Assembly: GCA_964019155.1 (NCBI GenBank) | Contig: OZ025243.1 | Coordinates: 37,393,479-37,457,478, forward strand | Source of the DNA: Osedax fenrisi | Taxonomy: Eukaryota > Annelida > Polychaeta > Sabellida > Siboglinidae | Direction: 5' to 3' | DNA: 64,000 bases | Shown here: in pieces, positions 11,221 to 23,767 of the stretch | How the letters are laid out: each line of letters begins with the position of its first letter | Numbering within the stretch: the first letter of the stretch is position 1 | Translations under genes and position numbers: made by a program | The notes under the pieces: generated by a model | What the model saw: the letters and a program-made list of their open reading frames with translations, nothing else | Databases searched by the model: none | What the model was told of the DNA's origin: nothing

Positions 11221-13700
11221 GCACGACTTTAATATAATAGTTGCGATTAGAATATGTATATAAAACGTATTTTATGATATTAAATTTAGAAATAATTAAA
11301 ATAAGCTTCTATATAAGAATTATATTTAATTATATTTCGTAATATTTAATATTATTAAATATAATTACATGAAATAGATTTAGAAACTGATTTTAATAAA
11401 AAAATAAATATAGTAATGATGATGATACTAGAGTGAATTTCTCTGAAACTATATTAAGTAAATCTTTATATATTATATGTTGTCTTACTTCACATATCAA
11501 TAATTACTATATATATATACATCTATGCTTATATGTTCATGCTTGTTTTTAACTTTCTCATTAAACAGTCTCTCAACTTATTTTAATATCTATATCTAAG
11601 TCTGTATACTTATTATCACACAATAATTAAACTCATTTTTTCATCAAATTACATTTGTCAATTAATTCAATATTAATTTCAATTTCTTATTTCCAAATCT
11701 ACTTATTTTTCTTAGATTTTATTTTTTAAGAATAGTTATTTAAATATTAAATTTTTTTTATTTCTCCTAATATTCTTTAGATGTAATTAATATAGTTTCA
11801 CAATGTAAATATATTATATACAATAGTATTTATAATACTTAATTAAAGATAAGATATTTATTGTAATATCATAACAGATAAATAAAATATCTACCTCCAC
11901 ATCTGCAGTTGTGATTTTTAAATTTATAAATTTTCTTATTCGATATATAATACTTATTTCAATTACTAAATTACCAATATACCAACTATTAATAATACAT
12001 ATTAAAGGTATTCACGTATTTTATTTGATAATGTAATTTAGTATAAACATAAACTGCTGAATTAAAATATATTTAACAGTAGTCAAATTATATCTAGAAA
12101 TAGAACTAATTAGAACTAAAGATATAATTAAATAATTTTTTTTTGTTTGCGTAGAAAAATGATATCTAAAAATAAAATGATGATATAATAGATACTACAT
12201 ATGATATAATAATATAGCACATTATATTTTATATAATACTATAATAGTAGTGATATTATACAATTTCTAAAATATATTTTTTATAAATTATAAAATAAAA
12301 GTATACAGTAGTTTAACAATGTAACAATATATTTATTAAATTAAACAAATACAGGTGTTTCTTTAATATAACTATGTAATTATATAACTATAAGATACAC
12401 AATTGCATAAGATATATCTCAGGAAGTATATTAGAATGGATGAATTACAGACATAAGGATAATAATGAAAAACGAATACAATTTAAAAAATATGTAATGT
12501 ATATATTATAATGATATATCCCATCTGTATTCATATACATTTAAATGTCGAACATGTAGTACCAACGCAACATCTCAAACATACCATCAGCATTTACATG
12601 TAATGAATACAGATGGGACGTTGGTATATCTACGAAAAATTACCCTAAATATAATATAGTTATAACTAGCTAAGATATATAGGCATTATTAATTAAGTAC
12701 AAATATATATACTAAGCTAGAATAAAATATATAATAGATTAAAGGATTTAAATTGATACATTTAAAATTATTATATCAGAGAGAAATGAAGCTAATAAAT
12801 AATAATACTAAAATAGATTAGAAATAATTAAATAACAAAATAACAAATATAATTAAAACTGAGGTTTTATATACAAATATGGAATGAATAAGATATGAAG
12901 AGAATAAAGTGATTCATCATTTAAAGTAGAAGTTAGCGAAACTTTCATGAATTCCATAAATATTTTTAAGAATAAGAATCACATTTTAATATTATTACAA
13001 AGGATAAGACGTTAAGATTTGAACTATATGATGATTACAGGTATAATAATATTGTAGTTAAATCTATTCATAATTAATATTACAGATAATGAAGTTTATT
13101 AAAAAGTAATTATGGACGGCACAGATAACTTATCATTATAATTAGTAGTCGCAGTAAGTTAAGTAGAAGACGTGTTAACAAATATCTTTAGTATTGACTT
13201 ATAAAGAATGACTGCTTGGGAACACATTACATGTTTTATAAAGTGTTAGGTTAGTTAAAACAAGTTTAGAGTTATTAAAATCTATAAGGAAACTTGTTAA
13301 TTTGATTATGACGAAGAGCAGCCTGTATTTTTATCTGTTTCACAATCGGTTGTTCAGTGAAAAGTACGCCCAACACACGGATAGTCACTACAATCTTAAG
13401 GTGCACTTTTGGTTGAAGGAGTGGGCCGGCGTCGAGACTTACTTCCTGTAGGTAAACTTCCTAGGTAAACAAATCTCTCCGAATACCAAGTAAATGTAAC
13501 TATATTACTTTATAAAATTAGTCGTTTAGCTTTTTGTTTTGAATCCCCTAAGATAAATTAATATACCTAATATTACTATTATATAATTAGATACCACCCC
13601 AATGTATCGAAAGATAAGTTTCACAGAGACAAATACGTGATAATGTAATCCTCACCATTACAGTAACCCAGTACAGTAGGCGCTGCCTCTATTCTATTCG
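11221..13700. other. Intergenic AT-rich DNA
   Basis: No open frame with coding character. The only structure I noticed is an imperfect inverted repeat near 12520-12625, with arms CCCATCTGTATTCAT and ATGAATACAGATGGG. Confidence 0.6.
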
Positions 13701-13719
13701 GATGTAGCCTACCTCCCTA

Positions 13720-14330
13720 ACGATACCTTACTTTACCGGATTGTTTCCCGAGCATTTTTAACAGTTTTCTTCCACGTCGTCCTGTCTTTCATAGCTGTAT
13801 TTAGTTCTTAAGTCGTCAGTCCCGTATCATCACATAGCTGTTTTACATACGTTTTTCTCGGTCGTCCAAGCTTTGTTTTTCCATGGTTCGGCGTCCACAA
13901 AAAAATATCTTTTACGATTTCTTCCTCACTTCGATAACAATGGCCTGCCAAACGTGTTATTCGTATACGTATTGTACTTGTACTTGAATCTTCGTTGTAT
14001 GCTCTTTCCATGATATATTTAATATGGCTCTCAACATTCTTGTATAAGTTCCTTCTAGCTTTTTATCATGTTTTTTAGATAGGGTCCAAGCCTCAGAGCC
14101 GTATAATAAAACTAATTCTACCACGGCTCTGAAGAAGTTCCTCTTTAAAGTTGTATTGAGTTGTGATTTCCATATGGATCTTATTTTGTCTAGAGCTGGC
14201 CAGGATTTATCTATATTTTTATCTATATTTTTATCTATTTTCTTATATTGATTTCTTTATCTGTTGATTCTATTTCGCAAAAATGAAATTATCGACATTT
14301 TTCAAGAATTCCCAATCTATAGATTTTTCT
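13720..14330 (-). mobile_element. RTE-type LINE fragment, C-terminal end of ORF2
   Basis: Read on the minus strand it encodes, with frame breaks, the familiar end of RTE-like reverse transcriptase ORFs: LVLLYGSEAWTLSKKH, then YTRMLRAILNISWKEH, RITRLAGHCYRS, then LGRPRKTYVKQLCDDTGL. The best single open stretch is 14011-13808. Frameshifts and the missing upstream catalytic part mark a dead, 5'-truncated copy. Class assignment rests on the YTRMLRA...GRPRKTY order. Confidence 0.85.
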
Positions 14331-15900
14331 GTTTTATTTGACCTCCATAATAATATAGATACTATTTCTAATGAATTCATTAATTACTATAAGAAAGTAG
14401 GGATACTAGTATGTTATCGTTTTTATAATAAATATAAATGTAATATAAAAATAGAATTATGATTGTAAAAAAATGAGGGGTATTTATTATGATATAAACG
14501 AGGGAACATTGTGGAGCTAGCAAGTAGAATACGACGAGTGTAAATTTAAAATGTAATGTGAAAGATAAGCAAAGCTCTCAATTGAAAACTAATATAACGG
14601 TAGTCTTAATTGTTGTGTAATATAATTTAAAATGATTAAACCATCATAATGTAATACTATTATGATTCCAAGTGCAGTGTATACATATTTAATAAAGATT
14701 TTAATATCCATGCCCCTATTACATATATATCGTAATAATTATTTTAAAAATATATAGTTTACTATATAAAATATGATGTTTTCTTAAAATTTATAAACAT
14801 AAAAATAATATTTAAATTAATAAATTTCTTTTCGAAAATCATTAATCAATCATAAACATATATTATATTTTATTATAATAGTTTTACATCACGAAAATAT
14901 TCTTAAAATTGTTTTAGCAAATATTCTGATAAAATTAGGTATATTTAAGATGATAAGTTGAAAAGATAAATAATAAATGACATGAATCACTCAAGAATAT
15001 CTCAAATTATATTTATGATGGGGAGTTTATTATGTGTGTAAAATATGCATATGTATATGTATTACGATATAAATAGTAAATTATAAATTAAAAATAAAAT
15101 GTCATGATATAATCACACCAGTTTTAATAATTGTTATTTTAAATTGTTATTATAAGATATATTTGTTAGTGTTCTATTTCACACGGTGTATAGAAACTAT
15201 TAATATGAACATCTTTAATATAGCATTTGCTTATATTTATATTATAAATTGAATTTTTATGTAATCAATTTTGAAAATATGGTAATGGAATCGTAATTAT
15301 TAGTTAAGGGCTCCCTAGTGTCATAAAAATACGCCCACATTAACATGTAAATAGATAGGAAAATGCTATTTTCACTATAAATAGTTCACTACATTTATTA
15401 TTTGGCTGATTGGCAACAATTATTCTACTATATATTAATATTATATATATATATATATATATGTAGATTATAGTTTTTGTTTTTAATATAATTATATATT
15501 ACACATAAAATGATATGTTGTAAATTACCAATAATTAAAAATTGTAAATTATTAAAATAAATACGTATAAATAAAAATGTATTTAACATAATATAAATTA
15601 AAAAAATGGACACTGTGTTATGATATATAATCTTTATATACTAGACTTTTTAGGGTAAATTAATTAATACTGAACCGTAAGATAGATTTTTAACACAGGT
15701 ATAACTTATATATATAGCCAAAATTAATTATTCTGAGTAAAATGGATTTTAAAATTACTGTTATTTTATCAATTATAAAGAATTTTATTATAAATCATAC
15801 TTAGTTTATAGATCATATGCTAATTATACATCTAATTATATATATATATATATATATGGAGTAACACTCAATATTAGTTATATATTGTTTCATACATATG
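14331..15900. other. AT-rich intergenic DNA
   Basis: No gene or clear repeat seen apart from (TA)n runs (15440-15463, 15838-15857). Confidence 0.55.
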
Positions 15901-15904
15901 TATA

Positions 15905-16060
15905 TATTGTTTATATTTTAATTTGGTGGAGTCTTTTCATCCCATCCAGGGACTTAGATGAAGTTTTCACCTATAACCATATGATTCTAATGTCCCTTCG
16001 AAGTCGCTATCATGTTAAGGCATCCATGGTTTTAACGAGAGAGATATATATATATATATG
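15905..16060 (-). mobile_element. tRNA-derived SINE, 3' portion (inverted copy)
   Basis: Matches, in reverse orientation, the body of the SINE at 17032-17320: a tract with 'ggcatccatggttttaacga' and 'tttcatcccatccagggact'. The tRNA-like head is missing here. A third copy lies at 26780-27010. Confidence 0.7.
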
Positions 16061-16359
16061 TATATATCTCTCATATTATACAAATTATAATAATAGTAGT
16101 AAATCATTAGGTAGTATACATTTTATATATGAATGTATAAAACATCGTTTTTCAATAAATTCTAATTAATGATTATATAATTAATTGAAAATTTCGAAAC
16201 ATTAACATTTCTTCACAATTTGATGACACTAGGATGCCCTTAATATTTTATCTGTAAATATTAAATAATAAGCAATAATAGAGGCTATAATGTGAAAATG
16301 ACTTCTATTTATTAAATAATAATAACAATAACAAACAATATTAGTATTACAGGTTGCCA

Positions 16360-16990
16360 CCTGAGATTAATTGTTATATATATTTCATTAATTTATATGC
16401 GATTTTAGGGATCTAATATAGGGTGGGAGTGAATTCCATAGCTTAGGACCAATATAACTCAGTGCAGAGTAATCATTTTTGAGGAATAGAGAATTGGGGT
16501 AGATAGAAGATGAGATGCATGGTTTCTAAGAGATGGAAGGGAAGATCTTTGTAATAGAGATGCAGAAATATAGGAGGGGCAATTTGAAGAGTATATTAAG
16601 GAATGAACAATAGATAGTATGCAATAAGCAGAGCATTTGTTAAATGTGAACCATGGAGGTAAGTGTTGGTATGAGGAAGTAGAGGAATGATCTCGAATAC
16701 GTAGGTTATATGTGGTATGGATTGATGAACGAATAACTCGATTTAGGGGAGAGATAGAGGATAATGGAAGATTGATAAGGATTGAGGAACAGTAATATAT
16801 ACGTTAGAGGACAAGGGAATTAACTAGAGTTTTTGTAAGAGATACAGTAATTGATTTTCGTATTTTTCTAATTTTAAAAAGATGATAATTTGCAGATTTA
16901 GCATTAATATGAGGAATTAAGGAATTCCTATTTAAATAGTATAATCAAAAAGTACACCTACATTTGATGCAGTAAGAGAAGGAGATTTTT
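16360..16990 (-). mobile_element. Non-LTR retrotransposon fragment (CR1-like reverse transcriptase C-terminus), degenerate
   Basis: Read on the minus strand with several frameshifts, the conceptual product follows the standard C-terminal pattern of CR1/L2-type ORF2: KSANYHLFKIRKIRKSI, TKTLVNSLV, then NRVIRSSI, then YIGPKLWNSLPPYIRSLKS. Multiple stops and shifts show it is a decayed copy. It differs from the fragments at 1372 and 13720, so at least three LINE lineages have been active. Confidence 0.8.
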
Positions 16991-17031
16991 ATTGAGAAAA
17001 TTACCCTTTAATATATATATATATATATAAC

Positions 17032-17320
17032 TGCCTGTGTGGCTCAGTTGGCTAAGGCGTCAGACACACAGGCCGTAGGACGCGATTTAAGCCTCTTCCG
17101 GATCATTAAAATAGGTATTAACATAATATTTAGAAGTGATCTTATATAATTGTGTATAAATAAATGATCGGCTCTCGTTAAAATCATGGATGCCTTAACA
17201 CAAGAGCGGCTTCGAAGGGACATTAGAGTCATATATGGTGAAATAATAAGTGAAAACTTCATATAAGTTCCTGGATGGGATGAAAGGACTCCACGAAATA
17301 AAAATAACAAAAACAATAAT
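17032..17320 (+). mobile_element. tRNA-derived SINE with A and B box
   Basis: Starts with a tRNA-like head: GTGGCTCAGTTGGCTAAGGC contains a good A box, and GACGCGATTTAAGCC resembles a B box. An anonymous body shared with the copies at 15905-16060 and 26780-27010 follows, then an A/C-rich simple tail (aaaaataacaaaaacaataa). Family by shared sequence; mobility by LINE machinery is inferred. It begins at the end of a (TA)n run. Confidence 0.8.
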
Positions 17321-17715
17321 GAATTAATTAATAATATATTATGTTGCTAAATGTCCGCTGACTGGCGCTGTAAATTGATATCGTGCTTAGATTATAACTG
17401 ACTGTAGCTAATCATATAGCTGAATTTACAAACAAAAGGTTACATGAGGATAACACTTATATCTTCTTATCAATTCTTAACTTAATTATATATATATATA
17501 TATATAATATAATAATTTATAATAATTGATACTTATATAATTTGAATATATATATATTGTGTATATATATATATATATTGTGTATATATATATAGTACTG
17601 TATACATAAGTGACTGACTGTGTAAGACGCGTGTAAGACGTGTGAATAGTTACATGGTCGGGTTGACATGTATGATGCAATAACGGAATCAATCGCTATC
17701 GATCGTTATTGATCC

Positions 17716-18400
17716 TAGCAGAATGTGTGTAGTAGTGTGTATGGTAGTGTGTGTGGTAGTGTGTGTGAGGTAGTGTGTGTAGCAGTGTGTGTAGCAGTGT
17801 GTGTGGTAGTGTGTGTGGTAGTGTGTGTGGTAGTGTGTGTGGTAGTGTGTGTGGTAGTGTGTGAGGTAGTGTGTGTGAGGTAGTGTGTGTAGCAGTGTGT
17901 GTGGTAGTGTGTGTGGTAGTGTGTGTAGTAGTGTGTGTGGTAGTGTATGTGGTAGTGTGTATGGTAGTGTGTGTGGTAGTGTGTGTGGTAGTGTGTGTGA
18001 GGTAGTGTGTGTGAGGTAGTGTGTGTAGCAGTGTGTGTGGTAGTGTGTGTGGTAGTGTGTGTGGTAGTGTGTGTGGTAGTGTGTGTGGTAGTGTGTGTGG
18101 TAGTGTGTGTGGTAGTGTGTGAGGTAGTGTGTGTGAGGTAGTGTGTGTAGCAGTGTGTGTGGTAGTGTGTGTGGTAGTGTGTGTGGTAGTGTGTGTAGTA
18201 GTGTGTGTGGTAGTGTGTATGGTAGTGTGTGTGGTAGTGTGTGTGGTAGTGTGTGTGAGGTAGTGTGTGTGAGGTAGTGTGTGTAGCAGTGTGTGTGGTA
18301 GTGTGTGTGGTAGTGTGTGTGGTAGTGTGTGTGGTAGTGTGTGTGGTAGTGTGTGTGAGGTAGTGTGTGTAGCAGTGTGTATGGTAGTGTGTGTGGTAGT
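17716..18400. repeat. Minisatellite of GTGTGTGGTA-like 10-bp units with longer variants
   Basis: About 680 bases built from (GTGTGTGGTA), with GTGTGTGAGGTA, GTGTGTAGCA and GTGTGTAGTA variants spaced in a higher-order pattern that repeats roughly every 240 bases. The reverse strand is open for over 230 codons in more than one frame (HTTTHTT... peptides); this follows from the repeat and is not a gene. It lies just beyond the 3' end of the CUB/LDLa gene. Confidence 0.95.
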
Positions 18401-18428
18401 GTGACTCACACTGTATTACACACACATA

Positions 18429-18508
18429 TCAACATATTAGTGTGTAGTCTGGTGTGTGTGTATACATACGTGTATAAGTGAGGCGAGCATTATTGTGGCT
18501 ATGATATG
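18429..18508 (-). CDS. Possible last exon of the CUB/LDLa gene
   Basis: From a CTCTAG acceptor the phase agrees with the preceding exon, and the frame is open to TGA at 18431-18429 (AYHSHNNARLTYTRMYTHTP...). Only phase, acceptor and position support it; the peptide is partly repeat-like. Confidence 0.35.
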
Positions 18509-21500
18509 CTAGAGTGCTATATCGGTTGGCTTATTTGTATGATAATTTAATATGATACCATCATATATATATATATATTATTATTATCAGATTTAAGCAG
18601 GCTAATCTTTGTAGTATAAATTCTTATTGAGACAATTACCCTTTAATATATATATATATATATATATATTAATATGCTAAATATAAGATATATAATGATT
18701 AGAATATAAGAATTACACTAATGAGATACATGTAGCCGCCTAACAATGAGTGCATTACATAACAACAATGGGTATTACATAACTTACCATTGTTGCACGT
18801 CACCGGTTCACTGGTTTCATTGTTCTCAGAGTATTTGATGTCGGAGCTCTCGGCATCGGAGTCTGTGGTGCAGCACTGCGTCACCCCAAATCTCTACAGT
18901 GATTAGGTCAGCATCATTACATCATCATCGGGGTGTAGTGGATGCTTATGAGGTTTAATAGTGATTGTTAGCTGTCAATCATTATTCTAGTTTAATAAAG
19001 ATCTACAAGTTTGGATATATATTTAAATTAAATAATGTATTAAGTATCAATGCGATAGTTATTTTATAACAAATTTGTATGCATTATATCTATATTACTA
19101 ATTTATATATTAGCATAATTAAGGAATATATAAATATATAAATTTATATATATATATATCTATCTAAAAAATATATATAATAATTTTGAGATATTGAAAT
19201 AAAGTTTTGTGAAAGTTAAACATATTTCAATTAAATACTATTGAATTATATAAAATTCTGAGTATGAATAAAACTGGCTTATACTAGATTACACTTGGAT
19301 ACCCTAGAATACAGTATAATACTCTAGAATATACTAGAATACTCTAAAATACACTAGAATACACTAGAATACGATATAAGGGGGGGTGTACCACTAACCA
19401 CACCGATAATGAACAGTATTGCACTGACCACGATCAACAGGATGTGAAACAGGTTGGGGAATGAGGAGGTAGTCGATCGTGTCACTTCGTCACAGTTCTA
19501 CACAAGTGTTGGTGAGTCATCGAGTTAGCAGAGGGGCAGGCGAGAGAGAGGTTGAGGAGGAGCGAGGGAAGAGTGGTGGATGAGGTAGGAGAGGCAGGAG
19601 ATTAAGGGGAGGAGTATTGGTAGAGGAAAGTGAGGTAGAAAATAATAAGCAGGAGGATAGTATGATTATAAGAAGGAAAGGGAGGAAGAAGAGGATAAAG
19701 AGGAAGGGAGGAGAAGGGAGATAGGGAGGATGATGAATGAGAAGCATAAGGAGTAATGGAATAATGGGGATGAGAATGAGAAGTGGGAGGAGAAGGAGGA
19801 GGTTATAAAGGTAGTAGTACTAACCCTCTCATCTGAGCCGTTGTAACAGTTGTAGTTACGATCGCAGCGGAACTTCTGTCGTATGCAGATAGCGGGGGGA
19901 GATTTATAACCACTCCTCGTTAGCACAACTGAGAGAGGGAGGTAGGGGTTGATAGTGATTAGTGAATAGATAAATTAACACATACGCACACATCAACATG
20001 TACGTATAAACATGTATACATATGTATGGATATGTTCACAAAACTCAAATATACATATGAACATAATGTATAGACAAGCGAATATTTTTAAATCAATAAA
20101 TAAATTCATAAATGAAATTTAGTAATTACTAGATAACATATTAATAGTGAATGTATAAATATAATATTATATCTATTCTGATATTATTAATAGTAATGTG
20201 TACTCTCTTGAGCAAGTATATCTTGCCGATATCTACGCTGCTTGTACGCGGGGAGGTATTATATTAGATAAATATTATATTAAATAAAAATGCAAATTTT
20301 GTATTCCCTTTCATTCGGAATTAATGACATTATGTAACCGAAGATATGTGTATTGCATAACAGTAAGGTTCGCGCGTGTACAAACATCGACATAGGTAAA
20401 CAACCGATGAGTGTGTACATACACGCCAGACGAAAGCGCGTAACTGATACCAACGCGACGAGTTCAGCACATTCGAGGGACACGAGAAATAGTCGCCGTC
20501 GCTACATTCGAAGGTATCGCTGTTGATCTTGCTGTAGGAAGTCAGCAATGCCTGCATGTTGGTGTGTTAGCAATGTATGCATGTGTGTGTGTGTGTGTGT
20601 GTGTAAAATGTATACATTGTTATAGGTGGTCACTACTGTTGGTGTAGAATAGAACATATTATTGTATGCTTGTATATTATTTATATATATATATTGACTG
20701 TATAATGTTTTGAGAGTAGGGAGTATTGTGCTTAAAGAGGATTTTTTTGGTATTTGCATATTATATAGTATATGTACAATATACGATATAAATTATTTAT
20801 TATATATTGTGACAATATTATTGTCAAAATGAAACCATCATTTATAACTATTTACTCTACATAGAATTACACTAGCATTACTCTAATGACAAATACTACT
20901 ATATATATCTCATTTAATGTTTCAGATTTTGGATTATAATACAATTATATTACACTATTACACTATTATTATATTATTGTAGTCAAAACAATCTTTCACA
21001 TAATTGACTTAATATATACTACCAATTACAATACATAACAATTAGAGCTTCATTATATCTAGATATTTTAGAAATGAATAATTGTACATAACATTTTCAT
21101 GATCAAAGGTTTATTATCGATGTTCAATTTTGTTATTGAATATTTGGTCAAATGTTTCTTTAGTGTACATTATATTTTAATATATTTAATATATTGCCTA
21201 TAGTTTTATGAAATATGGAACAAAATATAGCATTCGTTCATGTAAAACAAATACACAACCATATAGCTATTACAATAAACAATACTAATTAGGACATGCA
21301 TGTAGGATATAGCGGGGTTACTGATAGTTTGTACTGAGCGATGCACACGGGTATATGTATATAATCTATTACAATAGAGATAACAGTAACTCCGGTATGA
21401 CCTCTACGCTTGACCTCTACTAGTACCTGATAGTTGGAGACGCTGGAAAACTGTGACCTCAGAGGTTCCAGACGAAACAGCAGATAGCGACGCGAGTACA

Positions 21501-22163
21501 GAGGTTTCTGATGGTCAGCGCAGTGAAGCTGTCTCGATGGTGTGCCCTTCTGATAACCATGGGGTGGGGTGTGATGAGGGCTGGGGAGGTAATAGGGGTA
21601 ACGAGGAAGGGAGGGCGTGGGAATGTCATTGGACTTATTCGGGTTGATTTTTTAAAGGTTTTTTATATGATAACTAGAGAACTGAAATATTTACATGGAT
21701 AAATAATAATTTATATTATATGATGCTACGAATAATTGTATACTATAAATATATTTTATATTCAAATTTATTTAAAATAATCTATATACAAAAATTCACT
21801 ACTATTTTACTACCGATTATATCTTCATTGTAGTTATGAATGCATTTACTGGTAGAATACTTATGATAGCCATGTGTGTCTATGAGCAATAGGTACCACC
21901 CCCACTACCCCCACTACCGCCACTACCATCACCATACCACCCCACTACCACCACCACGACTACTACTACCACTATAATCACCATCACCACTACCATCACC
22001 ACCACCACCACCACCCACACCACCACCACCACAACCACCCATACCACCCCATCACCATCACCACCACAAACCTCATAGTTATGCAGTACATCCTGTTCAG
22101 TGTCTCCATCGTACAGTTGTACAGTTACAGACGCAGCACAGATGTTTCTCCATCTGGTGAACT
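18429..22163 (-). CDS. CUB plus LDLa single-pass membrane protein, 3' part of gene
   Basis: Minus-strand exons, in order of transcription: 22163-22072 and 21549-21427 (CUB), 20551 to about 20471 (LDLa, first half), about 19926-19825 (LDLa, second half), 19497-19399 (last LDLa cysteine, membrane helix), 18875-18788 (tail), possibly 18508-18429 (tail end). The product is a cell-surface protein: CUB (EFTRWRN, VQLYDGDTE), LDLa (FECSDGDYFSCPSN ... ICIRQKFRCDRNYNC, NGSDE, NC), helix (FHILLIVVSAILFIIGV), then CC and an acidic tail. The CUB-LDLa-membrane order resembles Neto or LRP12-like co-receptors, but the start of CUB and anything upstream were not found, so no name is given. The LDLa internal junction is unresolved. 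Confidence 0.75.
18788..18875 (-). CDS. Cytoplasmic-tail exon of the CUB/LDLa gene
   Basis: Acceptor GACGCAG and donor AATG|GTAAGT (consensus). It encodes CCTTDSDAESSDIKYSENNE and SEPVTCNN. The juxtamembrane cysteine pair could be palmitoylated, and the acidic serine-rich stretch could be phosphorylated; both are inferences. Leaves in phase 1. Confidence 0.75.
19399..19497 (-). CDS. Membrane-helix exon of the CUB/LDLa gene
   Basis: 33 codons, phase 0 on both sides. It begins NCDEV, supplying the sixth LDLa cysteine straight after NGSDER, then a serine/threonine linker and a helix of about 18 hydrophobic residues (LFHILLIVVSAILFIIGV). Donor GTG|GTTAGT. The fit of cysteine, phase and helix is strong. 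Confidence 0.85.
19520..19810. repeat. Purine-rich (GGA/GA)n low-complexity tract
   Basis: About 290 bases of almost pure purine on the plus strand, within the intron between the membrane-helix exon and the LDLa exon of the minus-strand gene, so polypyrimidine in the transcript. The minus-strand open frames here are compositional. Confidence 0.85.
19825..19926 (-). CDS. LDLa exon, second half
   Basis: Encodes ICIRQKFRCDRNYNCYNGSDE, the calcium-cage half of an LDLa module with the acidic SDE end; N replaces the commoner first D of DCxDGSDE. Donor AGG|GTTAGT at 19824. The acceptor is uncertain (CTCTCAG upstream, or an AG within the exon), so the 5' end is approximate. Confidence 0.8.
20471..20551 (-). 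CDS. LDLa exon, first half
   Basis: From acceptor ATGCAG, 27 codons end FECSDGDYFSCPSN, holding LDLa cysteines 1 and 2 with the usual F-x-C. The donor AAT|GTGCTG is weak. GC-rich open sequence runs on to about 20420 with a stronger site (GTATGT), so the exon may be longer and the loop between cysteines 2 and 3 larger than usual. Confidence 0.7.
21427..21549 (-). CDS. CUB-domain exon, C-terminal part
   Basis: 41 codons, phase 0 on both sides, acceptor TATCAG and donor CAG|GTACTA. Contains LHCADHQKPLYSRRYLLFRL and ends FSSVSNYQ, matching the late CUB pattern (aromatic-rich strand, then F-x-x-x-Y). Plus-strand frames over the same bases are shadows. Confidence 0.75.
21896..22070. repeat. (ACC)n-rich imperfect trinucleotide array
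   Basis: CCACTACCACC/CATCACC units for about 175 bases. On the gene strand this is GGT-rich sequence starting immediately at the splice donor of the CUB exon. Confidence 0.9.
22072..22163 (-). CDS. CUB-domain exon, middle part
   Basis: Encodes EFTRWRNICAASVTVQLYDG and DTEQDVLHNYE. The V-x-V/L-x-DG-D pattern and the nearby cysteine are typical of CUB domains. The minus-strand acceptor is GAATAG and the donor is GAG|GTTTGT, where a GGT-rich repeat starts at once. Enters with two bases of a split codon, leaves in phase 0. Confidence 0.75.
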
Positions 22164-22939
22164 CTATTCGATAGCCCTATTAATATAGGGGGGGTATCAT
22201 TAGATAGCCCTATTAATGATGGAGGGGTCATCATTAGATAACCCTGGTAGATAGGTTAATTCACCCTTATTCATGTCGTTACGTCACATAAATGATGCTC
22301 AATTACAATCATTCATTATATTTAGGAGAAGCTGTATAATATAAACTTTAGATATTATATTATATCTTAAGTATGATATGAAAAATAAATGTCAATATTT
22401 GCAATATATATATATATATATAATGTTAAATTGATAAATTTATATATATAGAAATTGATTAAATTAAGTCATATTAATTATATTAAACTAAATTAATATG
22501 CATGTATTGTATTATTGGTAAAGAATAATACATTTTCAGTTAGAATTATTGATATCATTAATTATATTATATTTGAATATATATTTAATTAATTTTATAA
22601 ATTATATTTGAAATAGTTTCAGTAAAAATCTGTATATATATATATATATATATATGTTATATTATAAATACATAATAAATAATTAGTATATTAATATTAT
22701 TTCTTAATTCTTATAAATTATATAATACAATCACTAATATTAAAATAAACATTATATATACATATAATTAATACATCTGCAATTTTTAAATGATTAAATC
22801 ATATGTATTTTGCAAATATATGAAATTATATTTGTAAACCTGTTATAACTAACAGTATGGTTCCTTTACTCTACATATACAAACAATTATATAACAGTGT
22901 GTATGGCAGGTATAATTATTCTAGTTGCTCACCTACCTA

Positions 22940-23075
22940 TTGTATTACTCCTAGTATAATAGGCTATATTGTTTATGTAAAGTATTATGTAATATGAGTG
23001 TGATACAATCAACAATCTAGTATTCATAATGGATTCGTGTGTAGAACTAAATCCTACCGCTATTACATATCTCAT
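22940..23075. repeat. Dispersed repeat pair, copy 1 (copy 2 at 25040-25180)
   Basis: Both copies contain a TCCTAGTATA...AGGCTATATT stretch, then AACAATCTAGTATT and a GATTCG...CTAAATCCTA segment, with gaps between. Non-coding; nature unknown. Confidence 0.55.
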
Positions 23076-23723
23076 TATAGTTCAGATTGTAATGAATATT
23101 TGAATTTAAATTTATTTATATATTTATATTTATAAATTTATTTATAAAATTATATAAATATAATTTTATTAATTTTGTCCGATGATATTCATCCATCAAG
23201 AGAAACTCTTTGCGATGGTGATAGAACAGTTTATACCTCACAGGCACCCTATTAATGGTATATAGGTTAACCCAACCCTAGAGACTGTTATTAAAACCAT
23301 TTATATTACTTATTCAATATACATAATGTACAATATACACATGTTTATTATACTTAATGAATATGAACATTTCAAATCAATAGAGTTGATGTGAATATAA
23401 TACATCTACCCTACTATACCTTACCCTACCCTACACTACACAACCCTACCTACCCTACTCTACCATACACCAAAATACCCAACCCTACCAAACCCTACAC
23501 TATCCTACCCTATCTTATAGGAATAATCCTATAAGTATACCCTATCCTACCCATGGTACCTAATGTATTAGTCAAAGTCCTAAACAACCCAACATAGTGG
23601 GGCTATATATTTAGTGAGGAATGGGTAATGACAATTATATATACATACCAATATATGTATATATATATGCACAAATATGTATGTATATATACACAAATAT
23701 GTATGTATATATATACAAATCTG

Positions 23724-23767
<44 letters not shown>

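Noticed and set aside
17032..17105. Functional tRNA gene
   Set aside because: The B box is degenerate, the head continues into a body shared with other copies, and there is a simple-sequence tail; it is a SINE.
17696..18425. Two overlapping minus-strand open frames of over 230 codons (HTTT/HYHT repeats)
   Set aside because: Both arise from the GTGTGTGGTA minisatellite, which lacks stops in several frames; no gene would be open in two frames with the same low-complexity content.
19517..19926. Minus-strand frames rich in P, S, L and F
   Set aside because: They come from the purine-rich (GGA)n tract; only the part beyond 19825 (LDLa) is coding.
21453..21702. Plus-strand frames with acidic or glycine-rich peptides
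   Set aside because: They lie antisense to the CUB exon at 21549-21427 and its GC-rich flank.
23395..23560. Telomere-like CCCTA repeats
   Set aside because: Units are irregular (CTACC, CCCTA, ACACTA) and lack a fixed 6-base period; an interstitial telomere is not supported.
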